Origin: UBA7330 sp965243485
GTDB taxonomy: Bacteria > Bacteroidota > Bacteroidia > Cytophagales > Cyclobacteriaceae
Assembly (NCBI GenBank): GCA_965243485.1
Contig: CBDEVP010000001.1
Location: 1,178,001-1,242,000 of the forward strand
DNA: 64,000 nucleotides
Reading direction: 5' to 3'
Both the position numbers and the translations under genes were made by a program. The notes under the pieces are model-generated. The model saw only the letters and a list, made by a program, of their open reading frames with translations. It searched no databases and was not told the origin of the DNA. Positions 1 through 6,757 of the stretch are shown in pieces (the first letter of the stretch is position 1; each line of letters opens with the position of its first letter).

Positions 1-66
1 GTGGAATCAGGCCCACTGGTAAGATCCAGCTATCATGCGGAAAGGCATGTAAACGTGCCGGTTTGA
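1..66 (+). CDS. lipA: lipoyl synthase, C-terminal end only (partial)
   Basis: Only the last 21 codons and the TGA stop lie in the window; the gene begins to the left. The readable tail contains SGPLVRSSYHAE, which matches the conserved C-terminus of lipoyl synthases. These are radical-SAM enzymes that insert two sulfur atoms into octanoyl groups on lipoate-dependent proteins. The frame is open from base 1 to the stop at 64-66. The stop lies 26 bp from the end of the convergent tracrRNA, so this gene marks the left border of the CRISPR-Cas locus. The identification rests on the tail motif alone. Confidence 0.82.
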   Translation: MESGPLVRSSYHAERHVNVPV

Positions 67-91
67 TCAATTCTGCTAAATAATAAAGTAG

Positions 92-119
92 AAAAAGCAA
101 GTCCCACCGAAGCGGGACT
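92..119 (-). terminator. rho-independent terminator of tracrRNA
   Basis: On the minus strand an 8-bp stem AGUCCCGC/GUGGGACU (one G-U pair) is closed by a UUCG tetraloop and followed by UGCUUUUU. It also forms the last hairpin of the tracrRNA. The plus strand lacks a T-run after the hairpin, so it probably does not terminate lipA efficiently. Confidence 0.85.
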
Positions 120-175
120 CAAGGATTTCATTCCTACGGCATATAGCCTTATTGTAGAAAGATTAGAAAAATCTT
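92..175 (-). ncRNA. tracrRNA of the type II-C system
   Basis: On the minus strand, 151-174 reads as an anti-repeat. Against the first 24 nt of the repeat in crRNA orientation it matches 18 of 24 positions. With G-U wobbles this gives a lower stem of 8 pairs, a 2x2 internal loop and an upper stem of 11 pairs, the usual shape of a crRNA:tracrRNA duplex. Next come a small nexus hairpin GGC-UAUAU-GCC (138-148), a 4-bp hairpin (122-135) and a strong terminator (100-119). The 3' end is set by the U-run near 92-96. The 5' end is not defined by sequence; transcription could start in, or run on from, the small minus-strand genes just upstream. The RNA is encoded opposite to cas9. Confidence 0.88.
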
Positions 176-193
176 AATTAATTATTACTTACC

Positions 194-340
194 TCAATCA
201 GAAATCTTATTCTTTCGTTCTGCTTTTATCTTTTGGTGTAACTCTTTATTGTTGAATTGATACACTGGTTTATTATTCCTTACTATCTCAAAGTAATCCT
301 TTTTATCCTTGGCACCAGTATTTTTTGATATCTTCTTCAT
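194..340 (-). CDS. 48-aa basic small protein, possible antitoxin partner
   Basis: This short ATG-started frame encodes a 48-residue, strongly charged, Lys-rich protein (starts MKKISKNTGAKDKKDY, ends AERKNKISD). It overlaps the 3' end of the preceding 92-aa gene by 38 bp in another frame. Toxin first with an overlapping small second gene is the layout of BrnT-BrnA-type modules. I recognise no domain, and it is shorter than usual BrnA antitoxins (about 80-100 aa). Its stop lies only about 20 bp before the tracrRNA anti-repeat on the same strand, so this frame and the tracrRNA may share a transcript, or the tracrRNA promoter may lie inside it. Coding status is inferred from the layout only. Confidence 0.45.
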   Translation of the reverse strand: MKKISKNTGAKDKKDYFEIVRNNKPVYQFNNKELHQKIKAERKNKISD

Positions 341-581
341 CAGGTAATTCTACTTGAAGTAATTCAATATCAAATTTAATACTTTTTGATCTCCTATAGG
401 CTACATGAATAATCTTTCTGTCTTTTGAATATGCTATTACATACATAAAATCTTCATATACAAAATGTCTAGCCCCATGATTATCATAATCAAAGACACT
501 CTCAATACCTTTTCTGGTAATTCCCTTCCTCCGCATTTCTACCAGGTCAATTTGTGAATAATCAATTTGGAACTTTTCCAC
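303..581 (-). CDS. BrnT/DUF4258-like small protein, possible toxin
   Basis: This 92-aa protein starts with GTG. It has an N-terminal helix (RRKGITRKGIESVFDYD), then a region that looks like beta strands (ARHFVYEDFMYVIAYSKDRKIIHVAY), and ends in DEEDIKKYW. The order resembles the RelE-superfamily fold of BrnT toxins and DUF4258 proteins, which carry an 'RKHGI..EEA..VF' helix and a C-terminal E...Y. I do not see a full diagnostic motif, so the family call is tentative. It lies divergent to cas9 and co-directional with tracrRNA, with a 48-aa overlapping gene downstream. If it is a toxin, the pair could stabilise the CRISPR locus; otherwise it is cargo. Confidence 0.6.
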   Translation of the reverse strand: MEKFQIDYSQIDLVEMRRKGITRKGIESVFDYDNHGARHFVYEDFMYVIAYSKDRKIIHVAYRRSKSIKFDIELLQVELPDEEDIKKYWCQG

Positions 582-635
582 TTATTTTAAAAAATTCAAG
601 TCAACCCCGAGGGTCCCCACTTTGGAGTTGACCTT

Positions 636-652
636 ATTAATCAATCTACAAT
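636..652. repeat. CRISPR-repeat-like fragment upstream of cas9
   Basis: The plus strand reads ATTAATCAATCTACAAT, which matches 13 of 17 positions at the plus-strand 3' end of the array repeat (TCTAATCAATCCACAAC). Read on the minus strand it begins ATTGTAGA, exactly as the tracrRNA anti-repeat locus does, and continues GATTA. It is not followed by a nexus or terminator of tracrRNA type on the plus strand. It could be a decayed repeat, a second anti-repeat, or part of a regulatory RNA acting at the cas9 promoter. Confidence 0.55.
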
Positions 653-695
653 TCTTATATATATTCCAATGCAATATACTGAATATATATAAGAA
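652..695. promoter_or_regulatory. perfect 15-bp inverted repeat upstream of cas9
   Basis: Arms TTCTTATATATATTC (652-666) and GAATATATATAAGAA (681-695) are exact reverse complements around a 14-nt centre. The element abuts the CRISPR-repeat-like fragment and ends 45 bp before the cas9 ATG. It may be a dimeric repressor site or an RNA hairpin. The arms are AT-rich, so some of the symmetry could be chance, but 15 of 15 pairs is striking. Confidence 0.6.
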
Positions 696-711
696 AATAT
701 ATTTTTCTTAT

Positions 712-719
712 TATCTTTA
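712..719 (+). promoter_or_regulatory. possible cas9 promoter -7 box
   Basis: TATCTTTA differs from the Bacteroidota -7 box TAnnTTTG at one position and lies 21 bp before the cas9 start. No clear -33 TTTG is found 19-21 bp upstream, where the inverted repeat lies instead. This is a weak candidate. Confidence 0.28.
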
Positions 720-740
720 GAGTGACTAAATTAAACCGCC

Positions 741-3700
741 ATGAGTAAAACATTAGGATTAGACTTAGGAACCAATAGCATTGGATGGGCACTGGTTGAT
801 AATGAAGGGAATGAAATCATTGGAATGGGGGCCCGCATCTTTCCAGCAGGTGTCGAAAACTTAGGAGATGGAAACAAGGAGCAATCGAAAAATTCTACGA
901 GAACAGAAAACAGAGGAATCCGAAGACAGATATATCGAAGGAGACTAAGAAAGCAATACCTGCTTAAGCTACTGGCAGAGAATAAAATGTGTCCCATACA
1001 ATCTAACATAATTCGGGAATGGAATTTAAATGACCTTTCTAACAAACCTGAGTTTGCAAACTGGATCAAGCAGGACCCTTATGAGTTAAGAGCAAGAGCT
1101 CTGAATGAAAAGTTAACTCTGGAAGAGCTTGGGAGGGCACTTTTTCATATGATCCAACGAAGGGGGTTTCAAAGCAATAGCCGCAATGCCGGAGGAGATA
1201 AAGAGGAAGGAAGGATCTATGAAGGGAATCCAAAGGATGGTAAAGTAGGCATAGAACAGACTAAAGAAGAAAAGGGGAACCTTACTTTGGGCGCTTATCT
1301 CAATACCATTAAACCGGCCGAAAAATCTCCATTTAAATATACAGAAAAGAGGATCAGAAATCGATATACAACCAGAGAGATGTATATCCAGGAGTTTGAA
1401 GAGATTTGGACGGTTCAGTCTGGTTTCCATTCTGAGTTGACGGATGAATTAAAGGGAATATTAGGAGGACGTAAAAAAGACGGATACCCAGAAGATGGAG
1501 CGCTTTTTCATCAAAGACCCCTGCGTTCACAAAAATATCTTCTCGGAAAATGTTCTCTTGAGCCAACCAAAAATAAATGCCCCAAGTCACATTTTCAATT
1601 TGAATTATTTAATATTTATCAGTGGGTAAATACAGTAGACTGTAATAATGGAACGCTAACTAAGGAAGATAGGGATAAGCTGGCTCGGGCTCTAATGACG
1701 AAGGAAAAATATACTTTCAAACAACTGCGAAAGGTTATTGGTAAGGAAGATACATACTACCAATTTAACTACAATGATAGCGAGTCTATAAGGAAGGCAT
1801 ATACAATCCCCCAACTATCATCCAAGAAATTTTTTAGTAAACAGTGGTTCAGCTTTACTGAAAAAGAACAAGAAGATATCTGGCATGCACTTTTCTTTTT
1901 TGATGATAAAAGACGACTAAAACAGTATGCTATTGACAAGTGGGGATTTGATTATGAAAGGGCTGATCAGATTTCAAAATTTAGACTAAAAGATGGCTAT
2001 GCACATTTAAGTCGCAAGGCTATCAGAAATATTCTGCCATTCCTGAAAGAAGGGTATAATTACAGTGATGCTGTAGCACTAGCCGGTGTGAAGAATGCAT
2101 TTGGTAACAGGTGGGAGTCATTTGAGGAATCCGAATTGGACTTTCTGATGACTAATGTTTTGGAAATTGTTCATTCCGGTCAAAAGGGTGGATATATTGA
2201 GCCTTTGAAGAGATTTCTCACGACCGATTTTGATCTTTCGGAGAAAGCGCTTAAAAAGATCTACCATCATAGTACAGATATCAATAAAAAAGTATTATTG
2301 GATAAACTTCCAGTTTCCAATGAAGCCGACCGAGAAATTCAGGGCATAAGAAACCCGGTGGTGATTACAGCGCTTTTTGAGCTGAGAAAAGTAATTAACG
2401 AATTAATTGATCGCTTTGGCAAACCAGATCAAATCCATATTGAATTATCACGTGATCTTAAAGATTCAAAAACCAATCGGAATAAGAAAAAATTGGAAAT
2501 TTCAAGGCTGGAACGGGAAAATGATCGGGTAAGAGATGAAGTAAACAGACTAGGATATGACACATCAAGCACCAACCTAATTAAATATAAACTATGGGAA
2601 GAGTGTAATAAGACCTGTCCTTTCACAGGGCAAACCATTGAAGTATCACAACTATTTACTCCTGAAGTTGAAATTGAACACATTCACCCATTGAGTAGGT
2701 CTTTAAATGACAGCTTCACTAATAAAACGTTGTGCTTTACTGCTGAAAACAAAAGAAAAGGGAAACGAACGCCTTATGAATACTATTTTAATACGTTCGG
2801 GGAGGAAAAATGGGAGGAAGTTAAAAAGCAGGCACTTTTCTGTTTCAGAAACAAGGAACATTATCCAAGGGCTTACAATAAGTTTAAGTACTTCGTGAAA
2901 GAAAAGCATGATGATGATTTTATCAGTCGCCAACTGAATGATACACGATACATCACCAAGGTAGCATCAGATTACCTTTCTAAGATATGTGGTAACATAA
3001 CTCCAATGCCAGGTCAAATGACAGCTATAATTCGTAAAATGTGGGGAGTAAACCGCATACTTAATCCGGAGGATTTTAAGGAGCGAGAGGATCACAGACA
3101 TCATGCTGTAGATGCCTTAGTTGTGGCTTGCATGAATCGTTCTCACCTTCAGGCATTGAGTAAGTATGCAGAATATGATGACTCGTTCAGGTACAAGCAG
3201 GATTTTCCTCAACCATGGGAGCAGTTCAGATGGGATACTGAAAAAATGGTAGATACCATTTTTGTTTCACACAGGCTCCCTGGAAATGCTCTGACCACTC
3301 GTCAGGTTAAGGTTAAAAAGGATGGAAAACTTTATATCAATAAAGGAATGGCTGCAAGAGGACAATTACATGTAGAGACCATTTACGGGAAAAGGCAGGC
3401 ACCCGGGCTTTCTTCAGCTTATCATGTCAGAAAACCACTAAACTTACTAAGTACCGAAAAACAAATTAATAAAATTGTAGATCCTGTTGTTCGCTCCATC
3501 ATTCTTGAACACATTCAAGGTATCGGTGGATTCCAGTCAGGAGGCAAAATACCTGATGGTGCCTTTTTTAAATCAGGTGAAGACGGTAGCCTCATTCCCT
3601 TACTCTTCCTTCCAAATAAAAATGGGGATAAGGTGCCAATTCGGAAAGTAAGAGTAAAGGAGTCGATTGGATATGCTGCCCAGCTTAAAGATGATAATCA

Positions 3701-4136
3701 ATATGTAAATCCAAGAAACAACCATCATGTGGTTGTATATGAAAAAGAGGATGGAAGTATTGATGAACACATGGTTACTTTCTGGACAGTGATCGAAAGA
3801 AAACTACAAAAACAACCGATTATTCAACTCCCAAAAGATGGCAACAGAATAATTGCCACACTGCGAGAAAATGACATGTTTATTATGGGCTTAAAGGAGT
3901 TACCTGACTTGACTACACAGCAAGGTCAAAAAGATGTTATGGAGCGATTGTATAAAGTTCAAAAGATATCACCCAAACACTATGATTTTCGCAGGCACAC
4001 TGACTCCAGATTAGATAAAGACGCTAAAAAAGATTACCTGAGAATTCAGAGTTTTGGTGAAGGGAAGACCGGATGGATTACACATAATCCTATTAAGGTT
4101 TCAATTTCATATTCTGGTTTAATGAAAAAACTTTGA
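741..4136 (+). CDS. cas9: Cas9 endonuclease, type II-C
   Basis: This is the RNA-guided DNA endonuclease that uses crRNA:tracrRNA to cut invading DNA. The 1131-residue length and the absence of csn2 and cas4 fit subtype II-C. RuvC-I is LGLDLGTNSIGW with catalytic D8. An arginine-rich bridge helix follows (about 53-75, with RRQIYRRRLRK). RuvC-II is IHIELSRDL with E568. The HNH domain has VEIEHIHPLSRS with catalytic H647 and then NKTL...NKRKGKRTP. RuvC-III is DHRHHAVDA with H788 and D791. All nuclease residues are present, so the enzyme looks active. The ATG at 741 puts the RuvC-I motif at the usual distance from the N-terminus. It is followed after 126 bp by cas1. Confidence 0.98.
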   Translation: MSKTLGLDLGTNSIGWALVDNEGNEIIGMGARIFPAGVENLGDGNKEQSKNSTRTENRGIRRQIYRRRLRKQYLLKLLAENKMCPIQSNIIREWNLNDLSNKPEFANWIKQDPYELRARALNEKLTLEELGRALFHMIQRRGFQSNSRNAGGDKEEGRIYEGNPKDGKVGIEQTKEEKGNLTLGAYLNTIKPAEKSPFKYTEKRIRNRYTTREMYIQEFEEIWTVQSGFHSELTDELKGILGGRKKDGYPEDGALFHQRPLRSQKYLLGKCSLEPTKNKCPKSHFQFELFNIYQWVNTVDCNNGTLTKEDRDKLARALMTKEKYTFKQLRKVIGKEDTYYQFNYNDSESIRKAYTIPQLSSKKFFSKQWFSFTEKEQEDIWHALFFFDDKRRLKQYAIDKWGFDYERADQISKFRLKDGYAHLSRKAIRNILPFLKEGYNYSDAVALAGVKNAFGNRWESFEESELDFLMTNVLEIVHSGQKGGYIEPLKRFLTTDFDLSEKALKKIYHHSTDINKKVLLDKLPVSNEADREIQGIRNPVVITALFELRKVINELIDRFGKPDQIHIELSRDLKDSKTNRNKKKLEISRLERENDRVRDEVNRLGYDTSSTNLIKYKLWEECNKTCPFTGQTIEVSQLFTPEVEIEHIHPLSRSLNDSFTNKTLCFTAENKRKGKRTPYEYYFNTFGEEKWEEVKKQALFCFRNKEHYPRAYNKFKYFVKEKHDDDFISRQLNDTRYITKVASDYLSKICGNITPMPGQMTAIIRKMWGVNRILNPEDFKEREDHRHHAVDALVVACMNRSHLQALSKYAEYDDSFRYKQDFPQPWEQFRWDTEKMVDTIFVSHRLPGNALTTRQVKVKKDGKLYINKGMAARGQLHVETIYGKRQAPGLSSAYHVRKPLNLLSTEKQINKIVDPVVRSIILEHIQGIGGFQSGGKIPDGAFFKSGEDGSLIPLLFLPNKNGDKVPIRKVRVKESIGYAAQLKDDNQYVNPRNNHHVVVYEKEDGSIDEHMVTFWTVIERKLQKQPIIQLPKDGNRIIATLRENDMFIMGLKELPDLTTQQGQKDVMERLYKVQKISPKHYDFRRHTDSRLDKDAKKDYLRIQSFGEGKTGWITHNPIKVSISYSGLMKKL

Positions 4137-4229
4137 TTATTTATAGTCAACATATCCTGTAAGTCTTACTAAGGTGTCTGGGATAAATATTTTAATTATA
4201 TTAAATTCCTTAACAAATCCAGTAGAATG

Positions 4230-4260
4230 TATTGAGTTTTTATCCATTTAACACTCAATA
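4230..4260. promoter_or_regulatory. 8-bp inverted repeat just before cas1
   Basis: TATTGAGT (4230-4237) and ACTCAATA (4253-4260) are perfect reverse complements with a 15-nt spacer and end 2 bp before the cas1 ATG. In RNA this would fold the translation start region into a hairpin; in DNA it could be a small operator. It is the only structure I see in the 126-bp cas9-cas1 gap. Confidence 0.4.
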
Positions 4261-4262
4261 TC

Positions 4263-5207
4263 ATGCTAAAGAGAACACTGTATTTCTCCAAACCCTACTA
4301 CCTCCATTGCCGGTTGGAGCAACTGGAAGTATGTAACAAAGATGGTGGAGATGTGTCTTCTATACCTATAGAGGACCTGGCTTTTGTAGTACTCGACCAT
4401 CCTCAGATCACTTTTTCCCAGCACCTTATGCACAAGCTAGCGGGCAACAACGTGGCTGTGGTATTCTGTGATGAACGACACCTGCCCTCTTCCATGCTCT
4501 TTCACCTCGATACTCACCAGACCCAAAATGAAAAATTTAGGGCGCAGGTGACCGCAAGTCAACCATTAAAAAAGCAGCTCTGGCAACAAACCGTTTCTCG
4601 AAAGATCGCCAATCAGGCGGCTGTATTAAAAAAATGCTATAGGCCGCAGAAAAATGGAGGATACTATAATTCTGGAATGGAGGTAACCGTGGCTACCGAA
4701 CCCTGGATCCCGTTAAAAAAAATGTCTAAAGATGTAAAATCAGGGGACAATACCCACCGGGAAGCCAAAGCAGCTCGCTTTTACTGGTCCAGGCTCTTTG
4801 GAGAAGGATTCACTCGTGAGAGGTTCGGAGCACCTCCAAACCCATCACTCAATTACGGGTATGCGATCATTCGGTCAGCCATGGCCAGGGCACTATGTGG
4901 TAGTGGTTTGCTGCCCACATTGGGAATACATCATCACAACAAATACAATGCATATTGTCTGGCCGATGACCTGATGGAACCATATCGACCATATGTGGAC
5001 CTGCTAACAAGGAAGATGATGGATGAAAATTCAGATTACCATTACCTAAATAAGGAGCGAAAAGCCAAATACCTTGAACTTCTTGCTGCTGATGTCAGAA
5101 TAGGAGGGAAAACCAGGCCGATGATGGTGGCTATGTCAGAAACCTCCGCATCCCTCGCTGCTTGCTTTGAAGAGAAAAGGAAACAGGTTAAATATCCTGA
5201 GTTATGA
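4263..5207 (+). CDS. cas1: Cas1 integrase, type II
   Basis: Cas1 is the metal-dependent integrase that, with Cas2, inserts new spacers into the array. The length of 314 aa is typical for type II. The N-terminal beta domain begins LKRTLYFSKPYYL and includes PIEDLAFVVLDHP. The helical catalytic domain contains THREAKAARFYW with E167, LGIHHHNKYNAYCLADDLMEP with the active-site histidine among H223-H225, and the acidic patch DDLMEPYRPYVD. Nothing appears missing. The last codons overlap cas2 by 4 bp (ATGA), so the two are translationally coupled. Confidence 0.97.
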   Translation: MLKRTLYFSKPYYLHCRLEQLEVCNKDGGDVSSIPIEDLAFVVLDHPQITFSQHLMHKLAGNNVAVVFCDERHLPSSMLFHLDTHQTQNEKFRAQVTASQPLKKQLWQQTVSRKIANQAAVLKKCYRPQKNGGYYNSGMEVTVATEPWIPLKKMSKDVKSGDNTHREAKAARFYWSRLFGEGFTRERFGAPPNPSLNYGYAIIRSAMARALCGSGLLPTLGIHHHNKYNAYCLADDLMEPYRPYVDLLTRKMMDENSDYHYLNKERKAKYLELLAADVRIGGKTRPMMVAMSETSASLAACFEEKRKQVKYPEL

Positions 5208-5545
5208 TCTCTTACAGGAGACTTAATGCTTATCGTGTCATGTGGTTGTTTGTATTTTTTGATTTGCCTACAGAAACCAAAACCGACCGGAAAAACTATG
5301 CTATCTTCAGAAAGAAACTTCAAAAAGACGGCTTCTCCATGGTTCAATTTAGCGTTTATTCACGCCACTGCGCCAGCAGTGAAAGTGCGGAAGTCCACAA
5401 AAAGCGTGTTCGTAAGATGATGCCACCCAAAGGACAGGTCAGCATCCTGATGATTACTGACAAGCAATATGGGCTGATGGAGAATTTCTGGGGAAAGAAT
5501 CCCAGGCCACCAACTCCTACTCCAAACCAACTTGAAATGTTCTAA
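5204..5545 (+). CDS. cas2: Cas2, type II
   Basis: Cas2 is the structural subunit of the Cas1-Cas2 adaptation complex. The protein has 113 residues and a ferredoxin-like fold signature: VMWLFVFFDLPTET (first strand with the conserved Asp, D20), then FRKKLQKDGFSMVQFSVYSR and a third strand QVSILMITDKQYG. The first ATG overlaps cas1; an internal Met at residue 13 would give the more usual N-terminus for the family, so the true start is uncertain. The C-terminus is NQLEMF, which resembles the sliding-clamp-binding pentapeptide QL(S/D)LF. Confidence 0.96.
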   Translation: MISYRRLNAYRVMWLFVFFDLPTETKTDRKNYAIFRKKLQKDGFSMVQFSVYSRHCASSESAEVHKKRVRKMMPPKGQVSILMITDKQYGLMENFWGKNPRPPTPTPNQLEMF

Positions 5546-5588
5546 AAAAAGCCCACAAACCATGCATTCTTATACAGGAAAGCGGGCT
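5544..5588 (-). terminator. terminator at the cas2-array junction, minus strand
   Basis: On the minus strand AGCCCGC and GTGGGCT pair as a 7-bp stem (one wobble; plus-strand arms 5582-5588 and 5550-5556) around a 25-nt loop, followed directly by seven T. It would stop transcripts leaving the array on the minus strand before they run antisense into cas2. On the plus strand the hairpin is followed only by ATTTCTC, a weaker stop for the cas operon. Confidence 0.6.
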
Positions 5589-5646
5589 ATTTCTCATTGA
5601 CATTTTGTTGTAACTTATTGACTTTCAATGTGAAATCACACCTGCC

Positions 5647-6734
5647 CCTGTCAATAATACGTTTTTCTAATCAATCCACAACCAAGCTGATGAGCAGAGC
5701 CGCGGACATAGCCTGTCAATAATACGTTTTTCTAATCAATCCACAACTCAAACACAGCTTAACGCTGGAAGTGCAAACCTGTCAATAATACGTTTTTCTA
5801 ATCAATCCACAACTCCAAGGCCTTTGCGCTAGCTCTTCTTCTCCTGTCAATAATACGTTTTTCTAATCAATCCACAACTGTAAAGGGATTGTGGACCATT
5901 GGAATAATCCTGTCAATAATACGTTTTTCTAATCAATCCACAACAGGTCGATCTTGATGTGCTTGCGCCAGTGACCTGTCAATAATACGTTTTTCTAATC
6001 AATCCACAACTATGTTAACAGGGAGCCAACAACAGAAGAGCCTGTCAATAATACGTTTTTCTAATCAATCCACAACCTACCGGAGCTGATGTAAGCGATG
6101 AGAAGGCCTGTCAATAATACGTTTTTCTAATCAATCCACAACCACGAAGTCATTGCTCATCAGTTGCACACACCTGTCAATAATACGTTTTTCTAATCAA
6201 TCCACAACCAGGAAGACAGCACCGCGAGGATGGCAATGCCTGTCAATAATACGTTTTTCTAATCAATCCACAACAACAATTCCATTATGCGAAACCTCTA
6301 TATCCTGTCAATAATACGTTTTTCTAATCAATCCACAACCTTCTCAAGCTCATTAAGCTCGGTATCTAACCTGTCAATAATACGTTTTTCTAATCAATCC
6401 ACAACTGACGTTGACATATTAATTCCTGAGAGAAACCTGTCAATAATACGTTTTTCTAATCAATCCACAACTGCGCTTTTAAACATGGCGTTTAACAATC
6501 ACCTGTCAATAATACGTTTTTCTAATCAATCCACAACTTCACTGCCAAAGACCTCACTCACACTGTCCCTGTCAATAATACGTTTTTCTAATCAATCCAC
6601 AACAATGCTTTTGCCGGAATGTCTGACTTCATTCCTGTCAATAATACGTTTTTCTAATCAATCCACAACTACGTTTGTGCCGGTGACCGGCGCTGACTCC
6701 TGTCAATAATACGTTTTTCTAATCAATCCACAAC
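5647..6734 (-). CRISPR. type II-C CRISPR array, 17 repeats and 16 spacers
   Basis: Seventeen identical 36-bp repeats are present (plus strand CCTGTCAATAATACG...CAATCCACAAC). Their starts are 5647, 5712, 5778, 5843, 5909, 5975, 6041, 6107, 6173, 6239, 6304, 6370, 6436, 6502, 6568, 6634 and 6699. Spacers are 30 bp except the 1st, 3rd, 10th and 16th (29 bp), and all look distinct. The crRNA sense is the minus strand: in that direction the repeat starts GTTGTGG, typical of type II, and its first 24 nt pair with the tracrRNA. No terminal repeat is degenerate. The strand call rests on tracrRNA pairing plus the minus-strand terminator at 5544-5588. Confidence 0.98.
6704..6734 (-). promoter_or_regulatory. 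promoter-like elements inside each repeat (shown for the last repeat)
   Basis: In crRNA orientation the repeat has GTTG at positions 1-4 and TATTATTG at 24-31, 19 bp apart. The Bacteroidota consensus is TTTG-N19/20-TAnnTTTG, so each box has one mismatch. Transcription would start around repeat position 36 or the first base of the following spacer, giving spacer-repeat transcripts without a leader. The same boxes recur in all 17 repeats. Repeat-internal promoters are established for other II-C systems such as Neisseria; here it is an inference. Confidence 0.5.
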
Positions 6735-6757
6735 TCGATTTTTTATTGAACAGGAAT

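Noticed and set aside
100..120. Hairpin as a lipA terminator on the plus strand
   Set aside because: On the plus strand it is followed by AAGGATTTC, not a T-run.
636..720. Plus-strand second tracrRNA starting from the repeat-like element
   Set aside because: No nexus hairpin and no GC-rich terminator follow; the hairpin after it is AT-only and lies inside the cas9 promoter region.
731..1430. Minus-strand open frames inside the 5' part of cas9
   Set aside because: They are antisense shadows of a gene with intact catalytic motifs.
4137..4262. Possible small gene or RNA between cas9 and cas1
   Set aside because: No open frame with plausible start and no terminator; only the 8-bp inverted repeat is visible.
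5608..5650. GTTGTAACTTATTGAC stretch beside the array as a degenerate repeat
   Set aside because: Only the first five bases match the repeat; the rest does not align beyond chance.
6287..6709. 140-aa plus-strand open frame through the array
   Set aside because: It is made only of CRISPR repeats and spacers (repeated LSIIRFSNQSTT) and is not a gene.
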